From: Chryseotalea sanaruensis
GTDB lineage: Bacteria > Bacteroidota > Bacteroidia > Cytophagales > Cyclobacteriaceae
NCBI RefSeq assembly: GCF_003990915.1
Contig: NZ_BHXQ01000001.1
Coordinates: forward strand, 303,402-367,401
DNA: 64,000 nt
Reading direction: 5' to 3'
Below, piece after piece: positions 46,033-55,436 of the stretch. A program made the translations under genes and the position numbers. Below the pieces are notes generated by a model, which saw only the letters and a program-made list of their open reading frames with translations, was not told where the DNA came from and made no database searches. Every line of letters starts with the position of its first letter. The stretch's first letter is position 1.

Positions 46033-47042
46033 TGAGTAAGAAAATTATAACCTTTGGAGAAGTTTTGCTTCGCCTTTCAGGGCAGCATCACGAAAGACTA
46101 CAGCAAGCTTCTGTTTTTGATGTTGTTTATGGTGGTTCGGAAGCCAATGTAAGTGTTGCGCTGTCACAGTGGTCTAACACTACTTCACATATAAGTGTTT
46201 TACCCGACAATGATTTAGGTTATGCGGCCATACATGCACTCAGGAAATTTGGTGTGGGTGTGGAAAGTATACAGCTACAACCAGGACGTATTGGTATTTA
46301 CCTATTGGAGAATGGTGCTTCGGTGCGTGCATCTAAAGTAATCTATGACCGTTATGATTCTGCTTTTGCTAAGCTGGATTCGAGCAATATAAACTGGGAG
46401 GAAATTTTAAATGGAGCTGACTGGTTTCATTGGTCAGGCATTACACCTGCTATCTCAGCCAGCGCAGCAAAAGCTTGCTTAGCCGCAGTTAATGCTGCAA
46501 GAAAACTGAATATAAAAATTTCTGGTGATATCAATTATCGAAGAGTGCTTTGGCAATATGGTAAAAGTCCACAAGAGGTTATGCCAGAGTTAATCAGCTA
46601 TTGTGATGTAGTGATTGGCGGTAAAACTGATTTTGAAAATTGTTTGGGTATTGTACCGCAGGGAGAGGAAGATCCCTTTGTATCTGTTTGTAAACAGGTC
46701 ACAAAACAATTTCCAGCTGCCAAAATGTTTGCCAACACTGTTCGTGATACTATTGATGCCTCTGAAAATAGTTTGTATGGGATATTTTATGCTGGCAATA
46801 AGCTCTACACCTCGCAGGTGTATAACCTGCACGATATAGTCGATCGCATTGGTTCTGGTGACGCATTTATGGCAGGACTTATTCATAAACTTTTACACAG
46901 TAACTCCCTGCAGGAAACTATAGATTTTGCAACGGCAGCAGCAGCATTCAAGCATACCATTCCAGGCGATGCACTCATCGCCACACAGGAAGAAATAAAT
47001 CAATTAGTACAAGGAATTAACGTGGGTAAACTACTTCGCTAA
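46032..47042 (+). CDS. kdgK: 2-keto-3-deoxygluconate kinase (PfkB family)
   Basis: Phosphorylates 2-keto-3-deoxygluconate (KDG), the common product of both uronate branches. 336 residues with PfkB features: the N-terminal GEVLLRLSG and GGSEANVSVALSQW, and the C-terminal DRIGSGDAFMAGLIHKLL that holds the catalytic Asp and anion hole. The start at ATG 46032 shares a base with the uxaC stop. The KDPG aldolase gene follows after 2 bp. Confidence 0.92.
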   Translation: MSKKIITFGEVLLRLSGQHHERLQQASVFDVVYGGSEANVSVALSQWSNTTSHISVLPDNDLGYAAIHALRKFGVGVESIQLQPGRIGIYLLENGASVRASKVIYDRYDSAFAKLDSSNINWEEILNGADWFHWSGITPAISASAAKACLAAVNAARKLNIKISGDINYRRVLWQYGKSPQEVMPELISYCDVVIGGKTDFENCLGIVPQGEEDPFVSVCKQVTKQFPAAKMFANTVRDTIDASENSLYGIFYAGNKLYTSQVYNLHDIVDRIGSGDAFMAGLIHKLLHSNSLQETIDFATAAAAFKHTIPGDALIATQEEINQLVQGINVGKLLR

Positions 47043-47044
47043 AC

Positions 47045-47710
47045 ATGACAAGTCAATTAATAGAAGCAACTGTCCAATCTATTGAGCAATCCGCTATTGT
47101 TCCGGTATTTTACCATGACGATGCAGACATCTGCTTATCTGTTTTAAAAGTTTGTCATCAGGCGGGTGTAAAAGTTTTTGAATTCACCAATCGGGGTGCT
47201 GCAGCATTAAAGAACTTTGAAGTATTGCAAAACTATGCTGCGCAACATCCTGATTTACTTTTGGGCATCGGTACTATTCTAAGCACAGAAGAATCAAAAA
47301 CTTTTTTATCCAAAGGGGCAAGATTTGTGGTTTCTCCAGCGCTAATTCCATCGATGTGTGCGATTCAAGCAAATTCTTATACACCCTGGATTCCCGGTTG
47401 TGGAACTGTAACAGAAGTTGTTAAAGCCAAAGAACTTGGTGCACGTTTAATCAAAGTTTTTCCTGGCAATGTACTTGGCCCTGCATTCGTATCTGCGGTA
47501 CGCGCCATTCTACCTGAGGTGAAACTTATGCCTACGGGTGGAGTAGAACCAACAATCAACAATCTTACTGCCTGGTTCGATGCAGGTGTAGTAGCAGTGG
47601 GAATGGGGTCTCAATTGTTCACCAAAGAGCTTATAAGCAAACAAGACTGGTCAGGCATGGAGAAGCGTGTAAAGGATACGTTGTCTATGATTAATCAGAT
47701 TAAGAATTAA
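47045..47710 (+). CDS. eda: KDPG aldolase (2-dehydro-3-deoxy-phosphogluconate aldolase)
   Basis: Cleaves 2-keto-3-deoxy-6-phosphogluconate into pyruvate and glyceraldehyde-3-phosphate. A 221-residue class I aldolase. Visible family features are EFTNRGAAALKNFE, GIGTILS, the Schiff-base Lys in ARLIKVFPGNVLGP, and LMPTGGVEPT. Placed directly behind kdgK it completes the lower part of uronate breakdown. A 61-bp gap follows before the transporter. Confidence 0.94.
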   Translation: MTSQLIEATVQSIEQSAIVPVFYHDDADICLSVLKVCHQAGVKVFEFTNRGAAALKNFEVLQNYAAQHPDLLLGIGTILSTEESKTFLSKGARFVVSPALIPSMCAIQANSYTPWIPGCGTVTEVVKAKELGARLIKVFPGNVLGPAFVSAVRAILPEVKLMPTGGVEPTINNLTAWFDAGVVAVGMGSQLFTKELISKQDWSGMEKRVKDTLSMINQIKN

Positions 47711-47771
47711 GAATTTCAAATTGACTACTCACAAATTCAAAACGTATTAATATTCTTCTAAACCTAAGAGC

Positions 47772-49070
47772 ATGACACAAGGAATCAATCCCAAGACTAT
47801 TGAGAATTATCGTTGGCGCATTTGTGCCTTGTTGTTTTTCGCGACTACTATCAATTATATAGACAGACAGGTGATTGGTTTATTAAAGCCAGTGTTGGAG
47901 CAAGACTTAGGTTGGTCTGAAACAGATTATAGTAGAATTGTAATGGCTTTTTCTGCAGCTTACGCGATTGGCCTTTTAGGTTTTGGAAGAATTATTGATA
48001 AGATCGGTACTAAATTGGGTTATGCTATTTCAATTGTGGTGTGGAGTATTGCTGCAATGGCACATGCATTAGCAAAAACGACTTTTGGTTTTGGTGTAGT
48101 AAGGGCAGTATTGGGTTTGGGTGAATCAGGTAATTTTCCTGCAGCGATTAAGGCAGTGGCTGAGTGGTTCCCTAAAAAGGAAAGGGCATTGGCAACAGGT
48201 ATTTTTAATAGCGGTGCCAATATAGGTGCCGTTGCAGCGCCAATAGTTGTACCCTGGATATTGGGCGCTTATGGTTGGGAAGAAGCTTTTATTCTGACAG
48301 GTGCCATTGGTTTTGTATGGTTAATTTTTTGGTGGATATATTATGAAATACCAGCCAGACAAAAGCGATTGGGAAAAGCGGAATATGATTACATACACAG
48401 TGATGTAGAAGAACAGCAGGATAACAGCAAGAAAATTCCATGGTTGAAATTATTATCATTTAAACAAACATGGGCTTTCATCATTGGTAAACTATTAACT
48501 GATCCTATATGGTGGTTTTTCCTTTTCTGGTTGCCATCTTATTTCACTGCAGCTTTCCAAATAGATTTTAAAAAACCAAGTCTTCATTTGGCGATTGTCT
48601 ATACAGCAACTACTATAGGAAGTATTGGTGGTGGCTATTTATCAAGTTGGTTAATTCGCAGAGGTTGGCCTGTGTTTAAGGCAAGACGAGTGTCGATGTT
48701 GATTTTTGCTTTGTGTGTAATACCAATTGTATTTGCACAATATACCACAAACGTATGGGTGGCAGTAGGTTTGATCAGTTTAGCCGCTGCAGCGCATCAG
48801 GCATGGAGTGCCAATATCTTTACCACAGTGAGTGACATTTTCCCAAAACATGCCGTGAGCAGCGTAGTGGGTATAGGAGGGATGGCAGGTTCTGTCGGTG
48901 GGCTTTTATTTCCAATAGTGGTGGGATATTTATTAGATCACTATAAGTTATTGGGTAACCTTACAGCAGGCTATAACATATTATTTTTATTATGTGGTTT
49001 TGCCTATGTATTGGCCTTAGTGTTAATGCATTTCCTTACCCCCAAGAGCATTGCCATTAAAGTAGATTAA
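47772..49070 (+). CDS. exuT: MFS hexuronate transporter (ExuT type)
   Basis: A 432-residue major facilitator with about 12 membrane segments, of the anion:cation symporter/ExuT type. It starts with YRWRICALLFFATTINYIDRQVIGLLKP, with the conserved YIDR and, in the 2-3 loop, GFGRIIDKIGTKLGYAISIVVW. It also has LGLGESGNFPAAIKAVAEWFPKKERALATGIFNSGANIGA, typical of ExuT/GudP-like carriers. Context between eda and uxaA makes galacturonate or glucuronate the likely substrate. Confidence 0.9.
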   Translation: MTQGINPKTIENYRWRICALLFFATTINYIDRQVIGLLKPVLEQDLGWSETDYSRIVMAFSAAYAIGLLGFGRIIDKIGTKLGYAISIVVWSIAAMAHALAKTTFGFGVVRAVLGLGESGNFPAAIKAVAEWFPKKERALATGIFNSGANIGAVAAPIVVPWILGAYGWEEAFILTGAIGFVWLIFWWIYYEIPARQKRLGKAEYDYIHSDVEEQQDNSKKIPWLKLLSFKQTWAFIIGKLLTDPIWWFFLFWLPSYFTAAFQIDFKKPSLHLAIVYTATTIGSIGGGYLSSWLIRRGWPVFKARRVSMLIFALCVIPIVFAQYTTNVWVAVGLISLAAAAHQAWSANIFTTVSDIFPKHAVSSVVGIGGMAGSVGGLLFPIVVGYLLDHYKLLGNLTAGYNILFLLCGFAYVLALVLMHFLTPKSIAIKVD

Positions 49071-49087
49071 TTTCAGGTAGAGGCGTT

Positions 49088-50734
49088 ATGAGCAGAGTGT
49101 TAAAAATACATCCGAATGATAATCTGATTGTAGCACTGGAAAATATTCCGGCTGGGGAGCGCATCGTCTGGATGAACGAAGAGATTGTAGTTCAGCAACC
49201 TGTGCAGGCCAAACATAAATTTGCAGCAAACAATTTTGAAGTGGGCGATCCGCTTTATATGTATGGTGTGCTGATTGGGAAAGCGTATCAACCGATTAAG
49301 AAAGGTGAAGTCATTACCACTTTTAATGTTAAGCACGCAGCATCAGAAGTGATTGTGCGCCCCGCTGACTTTAGATGGAAAGCCCCGGACGTTTCACCTT
49401 TTACAACCAAAACTTTCGATGGTTACATCAGGAGCGATGGAAAAGTAGGTGTAGCCAACTATTGGCTGGTAATACCCCTTGTGTTTTGTGAGAATAGAAA
49501 TATTGAAGCAGTACAGGAAGCACTGGAATCTGAATTGGGTTATGGTAAGAAATCTACAGCCTGGGATGTACAGAAACTGATCAAGCAATACCAGTCTGGT
49601 GCAGATGTGCAGCGTATTATTGAAACAGATATTCAGGTGGTTGAAAAAGAACAGCCACATAACAAGCTTTTCCCCAACGTGGATGGTGTAAAATTTTTAA
49701 CACACAACGGTGGGTGTGGGGGTACCAGGCAAGATAGTGAGGCACTGTGCAATTTATTAGCAGGTTATGTACATAATGCTAACGTGGCAGGAGCAACCAT
49801 TTTAAGTTTAGGTTGTCAAAATGCACAAGTAAAAATTTTTGAAGAAGCCATTAAAAGGGTTAATCCTTCTTTTGATAAACCACTTTACATACTCGGTCAG
49901 CAGGAAAGTAAATCAGAAAAGCACTTTGTTGAAGACTCCATCAAGAAGACTTTTGCCGGATTGATGCAGGCAAATACTTGTGAACGCCAACCCGCACCAT
50001 TGGGCAAGTTATTGGTAGGACTTGAGTGTGGCGGATCAGATGGCTTTTCAGGAATATCTGCCAACCCATTACTCGGTTATTTTTCCGATATGCTTACAGC
50101 CTTGGGTGGTTCACCTGTACTGGCAGAATTTCCCGAACTGAATGGTGTAGAGCAAAATATTGTAGACCGTTGCACAAGTATAGAATTGGCCGAACGTTTT
50201 GTTTCTTTGATGAATGTTTATCACAAGCGAGCCAAAGAAGCAGGTTCAGGTTTTGATATGAATCCTTCTCCAGGAAACATTAAAGATGGTTTAATAACCG
50301 ATGCTATGAAATCTGCAGGAGCCGCGAAGAAAGGAGGCACATCTCCGGTTACCGATATTTTGGATTATACTGAGCAGATAACAAAGCCGGGACTAAATCT
50401 ATTATGTACACCGGGAAATGATGTAGAGTCAACAACGGCACTTGCAGGATCAGGCTGTACTTTGATGTTGTTTACCACCGGCCTGGGCACACCTACCGGC
50501 AATCCGATTACGCCAGTTATAAAAGTATCCAGCAATAATCAATTGACTGAACGCATGAGTGATATCATTGATGTGAATGCAGGAACGATCATTACAGGCG
50601 AAGACAGTATTGAAAGCAAAGCGCATGCCTTAATGGAATATGTTATTGATGTGGCAAGTGGCAGAAAAGAAACACATGCCACACGTCTTGGTCAGGATGA
50701 TTTTATTCCGTGGAAACGTGGGGTTTCTTTATAG
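49088..50734 (+). CDS. uxaA: Altronate dehydratase
   Basis: Dehydrates D-altronate to KDG. A 548-residue protein with an N-terminal SAF domain (about 1-95, LKIHPNDNLIVALENIPAGERI) fused to the large catalytic domain (about 110-548). Signature blocks are FDGYIRSDGKVGVANYWLVIP, THNGGCGGTRQDSEALCNLL, LLVGLECGGSDGFSGISANP, GTSPVTDILDYTEQ, and CTPGNDVESTTALAGSGCTLMLFTTGLGTPTGNP. It is longer than E. coli UxaA (495 residues). Its 3' end overlaps the convergent LacI-family gene by 32 bases. Confidence 0.94.
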   Translation: MSRVLKIHPNDNLIVALENIPAGERIVWMNEEIVVQQPVQAKHKFAANNFEVGDPLYMYGVLIGKAYQPIKKGEVITTFNVKHAASEVIVRPADFRWKAPDVSPFTTKTFDGYIRSDGKVGVANYWLVIPLVFCENRNIEAVQEALESELGYGKKSTAWDVQKLIKQYQSGADVQRIIETDIQVVEKEQPHNKLFPNVDGVKFLTHNGGCGGTRQDSEALCNLLAGYVHNANVAGATILSLGCQNAQVKIFEEAIKRVNPSFDKPLYILGQQESKSEKHFVEDSIKKTFAGLMQANTCERQPAPLGKLLVGLECGGSDGFSGISANPLLGYFSDMLTALGGSPVLAEFPELNGVEQNIVDRCTSIELAERFVSLMNVYHKRAKEAGSGFDMNPSPGNIKDGLITDAMKSAGAAKKGGTSPVTDILDYTEQITKPGLNLLCTPGNDVESTTALAGSGCTLMLFTTGLGTPTGNPITPVIKVSSNNQLTERMSDIIDVNAGTIITGEDSIESKAHALMEYVIDVASGRKETHATRLGQDDFIPWKRGVSL

Positions 50735-51785
50735 ATTTTATTGGACTCATTGGGTTTACCGAAACGCCTGACACTGAAGATTCTCTTACAATAAGCTCTG
50801 GTTTGAGTACAACGGTTTGTGGAATAAACTTTTTATCACCTGACTTTACTTCTTCCAGAAAGATTTCAGCAGCAGCATTACCAATCCGCAAACTGTGTTG
50901 CTCAACGGTAGACAGGGTAGGTTCTGTTAAATGTGTAAAGGCTTCATTACTAAAACCGACAATCTTAATTTCATTGGGTACATCAATACCTTTTTCTTTT
51001 AGATACTGTAAAGCACCCATAGCACTATAATCACTGGCTGAAAAAATAGCATCCGGCTTTTTCTTTGCCTTAAATAATTTTTCCATGCTGGTTTTACCAT
51101 CAGCCAGTTGCAAATTACTTTCCACAACCATACTTTCATCGAAAACCATACCATTGGCCTGCAAAGCTTCCTTATATCCGCGTAAGCGCTCTTTGTAGAT
51201 ACTTATTTTTCTGGTATTGGTAAAGTGTGCAATGTGCTTACAGCCTTGATTAATTAAATGCTCTGTAGCTTTATAGGCCCCCAGGTAGTCATCAATTAAA
51301 ACATGACTTACTTCCAACGCACTGTTAGAACGGTCGAATAGAATAACGGGAATACCTTTTTCTTTGGCTTTTAAGAAATGTGTGAAATCGGTAGTCTCCT
51401 TAGCGTACGATGCTATAATGCCATCTACCCGGGCACTCAAAAGTGCTTCAACAGTAGCCACTTCTTTTTCGTAATTATCATTGCTTTGGCAGATCATTAC
51501 ATTGTAGCGTGAATTATTCGCAATCTCTTCAATGCCGCGCACAACAGAAGAGAAAAAACCCCTGTCGATGGTGGGCACAATAATGCCGAGTATATTGCTT
51601 CTGCCATTGCGTAAGGCAGCGGCAATGTGGTTAGGCTGATAGTTTAGTTTTCTGGCTGCTTGCTGTACCGCTTTTTTAGTAGCCTCACTGATGCGGGGAT
51701 TATCGTTCAACGCGCGCGATACAGTTGAAGCCGTAATGTTAAGCTTGCGTGCGATGTCATGAATCGTAGATTTTCCTTTTTTCAT
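50703..51785 (-). CDS. LacI/GalR-family transcriptional regulator
   Basis: A 360-residue repressor-type regulator. The N-terminal HTH STIHDIARKLNITASTVSRALNDNPRISE (about 5-33) is followed by the hinge helix region (YQPNHIAAALRNGRSNILG) and a periplasmic-binding-protein-like sensor domain. It lies on the minus strand between the catabolic genes on the left and kduD/kduI on the right, and is convergent with uxaA. The likely ligand is KDG, a uronate or an aldonate (inference). The palindrome GCAATCGATTGC found before uxaC and the GH28 gene is a candidate binding site. The C-terminal tail of about 15 residues (SPIKSIKKPHVSTE) lies in the uxaA overlap. Confidence 0.93.
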   Translation of the reverse strand: MKKGKSTIHDIARKLNITASTVSRALNDNPRISEATKKAVQQAARKLNYQPNHIAAALRNGRSNILGIIVPTIDRGFFSSVVRGIEEIANNSRYNVMICQSNDNYEKEVATVEALLSARVDGIIASYAKETTDFTHFLKAKEKGIPVILFDRSNSALEVSHVLIDDYLGAYKATEHLINQGCKHIAHFTNTRKISIYKERLRGYKEALQANGMVFDESMVVESNLQLADGKTSMEKLFKAKKKPDAIFSASDYSAMGALQYLKEKGIDVPNEIKIVGFSNEAFTHLTEPTLSTVEQHSLRIGNAAAEIFLEEVKSGDKKFIPQTVVLKPELIVRESSVSGVSVNPMSPIKSIKKPHVSTE

Positions 51786-51887
51786 GTGTTCCTTTTTATA
51801 AACGTAATGCGCACATGTTCATTAATTAGGTTTTATGAAACACAACAAGGAAGATCAAAGTATTCAAGTCTTCGATGTCAGGTCTCT

Positions 51888-52673
51888 TTATTCATTAGAC
51901 GGTTTCCCGATGGTTGCTAATATACCACCATCTACGTAAATTATTTGTCCATTGACAAAATCACTTGCTTTAGAGGATAGAAAAACTGCTGTTCCTGCAA
52001 GGTCATCCGGATCACCCCAACGACCAGCCGGAGTTCTGTTAACAATAAATTCATTAAAAGGATGGCCATCAACACGAATGGGAGCGGTTTGTTCCGTAGC
52101 AAAATAACCTGGACCAATCCCGTTTACCTGAATGTTGTGTGGAGCCCATTCAGTAGCAAGATTTTTCGTCAGCATTTTTAAACCACCTTTGGCTGCTGCA
52201 TAAGCTGACACGGTGTTACGTCCCAACTCACTCATCATGGAGCAGATGTTGATGATTTTACCAGCTCGCCTTTTAATCATATGTCTGGCTACTTCTTTAG
52301 AGACAATAAAGGGGGCAACCAGATCTACATCAATCACCGATCTGAAATCTTGAGCATCCATATCAATAGCGGGAATACGTTTGATAATACCAGCATTATT
52401 AATGAGAATATCTATAGCGCCTCTCTCTTGTTCAATTTTTGAAATGCTTTCGCGTACCACCTCTTGTTGCGTTACATCAAACAGATAACCACTCGCTTTA
52501 TAGCCAGCTTGCTTATAGTGATCAAGGGCTACTTCCATTTTATCGGGGGAGTGTCCGTTGATGATTAATTCAGCACCTGCATTTGCCAATCCTTTGGCCA
52601 TAGCCATGCCTAGTCCGTGAGTGCCTCCTGTAATGAGTACACGTTTTCCTGAAAGATTAAATAGCTCTTGCAT
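51888..52673 (-). CDS. kduD: 2-dehydro-3-deoxy-D-gluconate 5-dehydrogenase
   Basis: Reduces 2,5-diketo-3-deoxygluconate to KDG in the unsaturated-uronate branch. A 261-residue SDR: TGGTHGLG (about 16-23), NNAGIIKR, the catalytic Ser in NICSMMSELG, YxxxK in YAAAKGG, and the family end FLSSKASDFVNGQIIYVDGG. It follows kduI with a TAATG overlap, as expected for coupled translation. Confidence 0.92.
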   Translation of the reverse strand: MQELFNLSGKRVLITGGTHGLGMAMAKGLANAGAELIINGHSPDKMEVALDHYKQAGYKASGYLFDVTQQEVVRESISKIEQERGAIDILINNAGIIKRIPAIDMDAQDFRSVIDVDLVAPFIVSKEVARHMIKRRAGKIINICSMMSELGRNTVSAYAAAKGGLKMLTKNLATEWAPHNIQVNGIGPGYFATEQTAPIRVDGHPFNEFIVNRTPAGRWGDPDDLAGTAVFLSSKASDFVNGQIIYVDGGILATIGKPSNE

Positions 52674-53503
52674 TAGCGTAGGTTTTCAGGCTTAACAGCA
52701 TCCATATCAGCATAGTCGAGGTTTTCACCAGCCATTCCCCAGATGAAAGCATAGTTGCTGGTACCTGCACCTGAGTGGATTGACCAGGGTGGAGATAATA
52801 CAGCTTGATTATTCTTCACCCAAATATGTCTGGTCTCATCGGGTTGGCCTAAAAAGTGACAGACCATTTCGGCCGGTTTAACATCAAAATAGAAGTAAGC
52901 TTCCATCCGTCTGTCGTGTGTATGAGGTGGCATCGTGTTCCATACGCTACCGGCTTTTAATTCAGTTAAACCCATTTGCAATTGACAAGTAGGTAGTACG
53001 CTGTTGACCAGTAATTTTCTTATTGTTCTGTGGTTAGAGCTTTCTAAAGAACCGAGTTCAACCGTTTCAGCTTCCGCTAAAGTTACTTTGCGAGTAGGGT
53101 AGTGCTTATGTGCAGGTGCACTGTTAAAGTAGAAAAGTGCATTTCCTTTTGTGGCGGTATGAAAGACAACTTCCTTTGCACCCTGACCAATATAGAGTGC
53201 TTCTTTCTTCTCGAGTGAAAAAGTTTGGCCATCGACTGTTACAGCGGCAGCATCACCTACATTGATGATTCCCATTTCTCTGCGTTCCAGATAGTATGCC
53301 GACTTGAGAGCATCGTAGGAGAGGAGCGAAAGATTTTTAGTTACGGGATTCACACCACCAACAATAAGTCTGTCATAATGCGTGTAAACATTAGTAATGT
53401 TATCGGTAAGGAACAGGTTCTCTAATAAGAAGAGTTCACGCAAACGTGTTGTAGTATACTGTTTAAAATCGTCAGGATGTACTGCGTAAATAGAAGCATT
53501 CAT
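52673..53503 (-). CDS. kduI: 5-keto-4-deoxyuronate isomerase
   Basis: Converts 5-keto-4-deoxyuronate (from unsaturated galacturonate) to 2,5-diketo-3-deoxygluconate. A cupin protein of 276 residues from ATG 53503, close to the 278 of E. coli; the longer frame to 53602 adds a non-conserved hydrophobic stretch and is rejected. Zinc ligands lie in PPHTHDRRMEAYFYFD and the C-terminal WSIHSGAGTSNYAFIWGMAGEN. The N-terminal part has HYDRLIVGGVNPV, a family signature. Confidence 0.94.
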   Translation of the reverse strand: MNASIYAVHPDDFKQYTTTRLRELFLLENLFLTDNITNVYTHYDRLIVGGVNPVTKNLSLLSYDALKSAYYLERREMGIINVGDAAAVTVDGQTFSLEKKEALYIGQGAKEVVFHTATKGNALFYFNSAPAHKHYPTRKVTLAEAETVELGSLESSNHRTIRKLLVNSVLPTCQLQMGLTELKAGSVWNTMPPHTHDRRMEAYFYFDVKPAEMVCHFLGQPDETRHIWVKNNQAVLSPPWSIHSGAGTSNYAFIWGMAGENLDYADMDAVKPENLR

Positions 53504-53522
53504 ATATGAAAAGGCCAGATGT

Positions 53523-53534
53523 GTAATCGTTTGC
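53523..53534. promoter_or_regulatory. Imperfect LacI-type operator before kduI
   Basis: GTAATCGTTTGC agrees with GCAATCGATTGC at 10 of 12 positions and lies 19 bases upstream of the kduI start. A half site GCAATCG also occurs at about 53569. Confidence 0.4.
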
Positions 53535-53720
53535 GCAATATATACTAAAAAAATGATAGAAACCGTTTGCAATCGCATGACCTTTTTTAAGATCAGGTTC
53601 AATAATTCTTACCAGTATCCAGTATTAAGCTTGGTAAAAGCTTATTATTTGATCTAAAATAAGTGTTTATGGTAAATTTTTGAAATTTTGTTTGGTCAGT
53701 CAAATAAACTTTCCTAAAAT

Positions 53721-53732
53721 GCAATCGATTGC
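53721..53732. promoter_or_regulatory. Probable LacI-family operator before the GH28 gene
   Basis: GCAATCGATTGC, identical to the site at 44485, lies 41 bp upstream of the GH28 ATG in the 270-bp region between the divergent kduI and GH28 genes. It could control either or both directions. Confidence 0.7.
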
Positions 53733-53773
53733 GCATAAAAGCCTTAGAAAACGATCAAACACTGACCACTTAA

Positions 53774-55432
53774 ATGATAAAAATGTTAGTTAAAAGGCCC
53801 CATTCTTTAGTGTTGTTCACTTTCGCACTGTTATTAATTGCCTCCTTAACATGTGAAGGGCAGCAGTTACCGGAGATTCAACAAGTGTCTGTTAATAAGG
53901 CTAACACATTTAACATTAAAGATTTTGGTGCTAAAGCAGATGGCCATACCGTAAATACTAAAGCCATTCAGGATGCGATAGCTGCCTGCACCAAAGCAGG
54001 AGGTGGTACTGTGTTGGTGCCGAAGGGTTTCTGGATCACAGGACCAATCAAATTAAACAGCAATATCAATTTACATATTAGCGAAGGTGCTGTCCTTCAA
54101 TTCAGCAGCAACACTGATCATTACCCATTGGTTAAAACAAACTGGGAAGGTCTTGATGCTATTCGTGCGCATTCTCCTATTTATGCCGTAGATGCTGAAA
54201 ATATTTCTATCACTGGTAAAGGCATTTTAGATGGCGCAGGTCAGGCCTGGCGTCCGGTAAAGAAAAATAAAGTAACACCACCTGAGTGGAGTCAGCTGAT
54301 TAAATCGGGCGGAGTTACTAATGAACAAAAAGACACTTGGTACCCGACTGAACGAGCGCTTAAAGGATCGACCATGAAACGCCCCGGTGTAATTGCCGAG
54401 GGTTTTGATTTTGAAAAAGCTGAAAGTATAAAAGAATTTTTAAGACCAAATATGGTCAGCATCATCAATTGTAAACGTGTATTGCTGGAAGGTGTTACTT
54501 TTCAGAATTCACCTGCCTGGTGTTTACACCCACTCTTAACACAACATTTAACTATTCGCAACGTAACAGTGCGCAATCCATGGAATGCACAGAATGGTGA
54601 CGGAGTAGATGTAGAATCATGCCGTTATGTGTTGATTGAAAACAGCATGTTTGATGTGGGTGATGATGGTATCTGTATCAAATCCGGTAGAGATGAAGAA
54701 GGCAGAAAGCGTGGAGTACCTACTGAAGATGTTATCGTTCGCAATTGTACTGTGTTTCATGGTCATGGTGGTTTCGTAGTAGGTAGTGAAATGAGTGGTG
54801 GTGCCAGAAATATTTTTGTTTCGGATTGTAATTTCCTGGGTACCGACATCGGTATTCGTTTTAAAACAACCAGAGGTCGTGGTGGTATTGTTGAGAAAAT
54901 CTATATCAACAACATCAATATGAATAACATAGGAGGCGCTGCCATCTTGTTCGATATGTATTACATGGCTAAGGATCCATTGGCAGTCTTCTCTGGTGAA
55001 GATAAACCTTCCATCGCTTTTGAACCTGTAAGTGAAGCAACACCACAGTTTAAAGATGTGTTTATTAAAGATGTTGTTTGCAATGGTGCAGAGACTGGCA
55101 TTTTTGTGCGTGGCTTACCTGAGATGAATATTAAGAATATTCAAATGGAAAACATTTTCATCCAAAGTCAGAAAGGGTTTGAGTGCATTGAAGGCAGCGA
55201 CATTTCTTTGAAAAATGCCATACTGTATTGCGATGATAAAACGGTTGTGAATGTACAGGACAGCAAAGGTGTAGTACTAGATAACATTCAATACAAACCA
55301 TCAGATGTTTTGTTGAAAGTTACAGGTTCACGCTCAGCCAACATTCGTTTACTGAATACTGATGCAAAGCAAGCTACTAAAGAAGTAGTGCTAGGCACCA
55401 ATGTACAAGCCAATGCGGTTAGCAAGAAATAG
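53774..55432 (+). CDS. GH28 polygalacturonase
   Basis: Hydrolyses alpha-1,4-galacturonosyl bonds of pectin. 552 residues, with a signal peptide (hydrophobic to about residue 25, ending near CEGQ) and a right-handed beta-helix. All GH28 motifs are visible: NGDGVD (Asp276), VGDDG (Asp297, Asp298), HGHGG (His331) and RFK (Arg362, Lys364) in place of the usual RIK. The N-terminal FNIKDFGAKADG is the pectate-lyase-superfamily opening. Product release as mono-galacturonate would feed uxaC. It is the first gene of the right-hand run, preceded by the operator-like palindrome. Confidence 0.95.
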   Translation: MIKMLVKRPHSLVLFTFALLLIASLTCEGQQLPEIQQVSVNKANTFNIKDFGAKADGHTVNTKAIQDAIAACTKAGGGTVLVPKGFWITGPIKLNSNINLHISEGAVLQFSSNTDHYPLVKTNWEGLDAIRAHSPIYAVDAENISITGKGILDGAGQAWRPVKKNKVTPPEWSQLIKSGGVTNEQKDTWYPTERALKGSTMKRPGVIAEGFDFEKAESIKEFLRPNMVSIINCKRVLLEGVTFQNSPAWCLHPLLTQHLTIRNVTVRNPWNAQNGDGVDVESCRYVLIENSMFDVGDDGICIKSGRDEEGRKRGVPTEDVIVRNCTVFHGHGGFVVGSEMSGGARNIFVSDCNFLGTDIGIRFKTTRGRGGIVEKIYINNINMNNIGGAAILFDMYYMAKDPLAVFSGEDKPSIAFEPVSEATPQFKDVFIKDVVCNGAETGIFVRGLPEMNIKNIQMENIFIQSQKGFECIEGSDISLKNAILYCDDKTVVNVQDSKGVVLDNIQYKPSDVLLKVTGSRSANIRLLNTDAKQATKEVVLGTNVQANAVSKK

Positions 55433-55436
55433 AGTC

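Noticed and set aside
53504..53602. Hydrophobic N-terminal extension of KduI
   Set aside because: KduI is cytoplasmic and about 278 residues; the ATG at 53503 gives 276.
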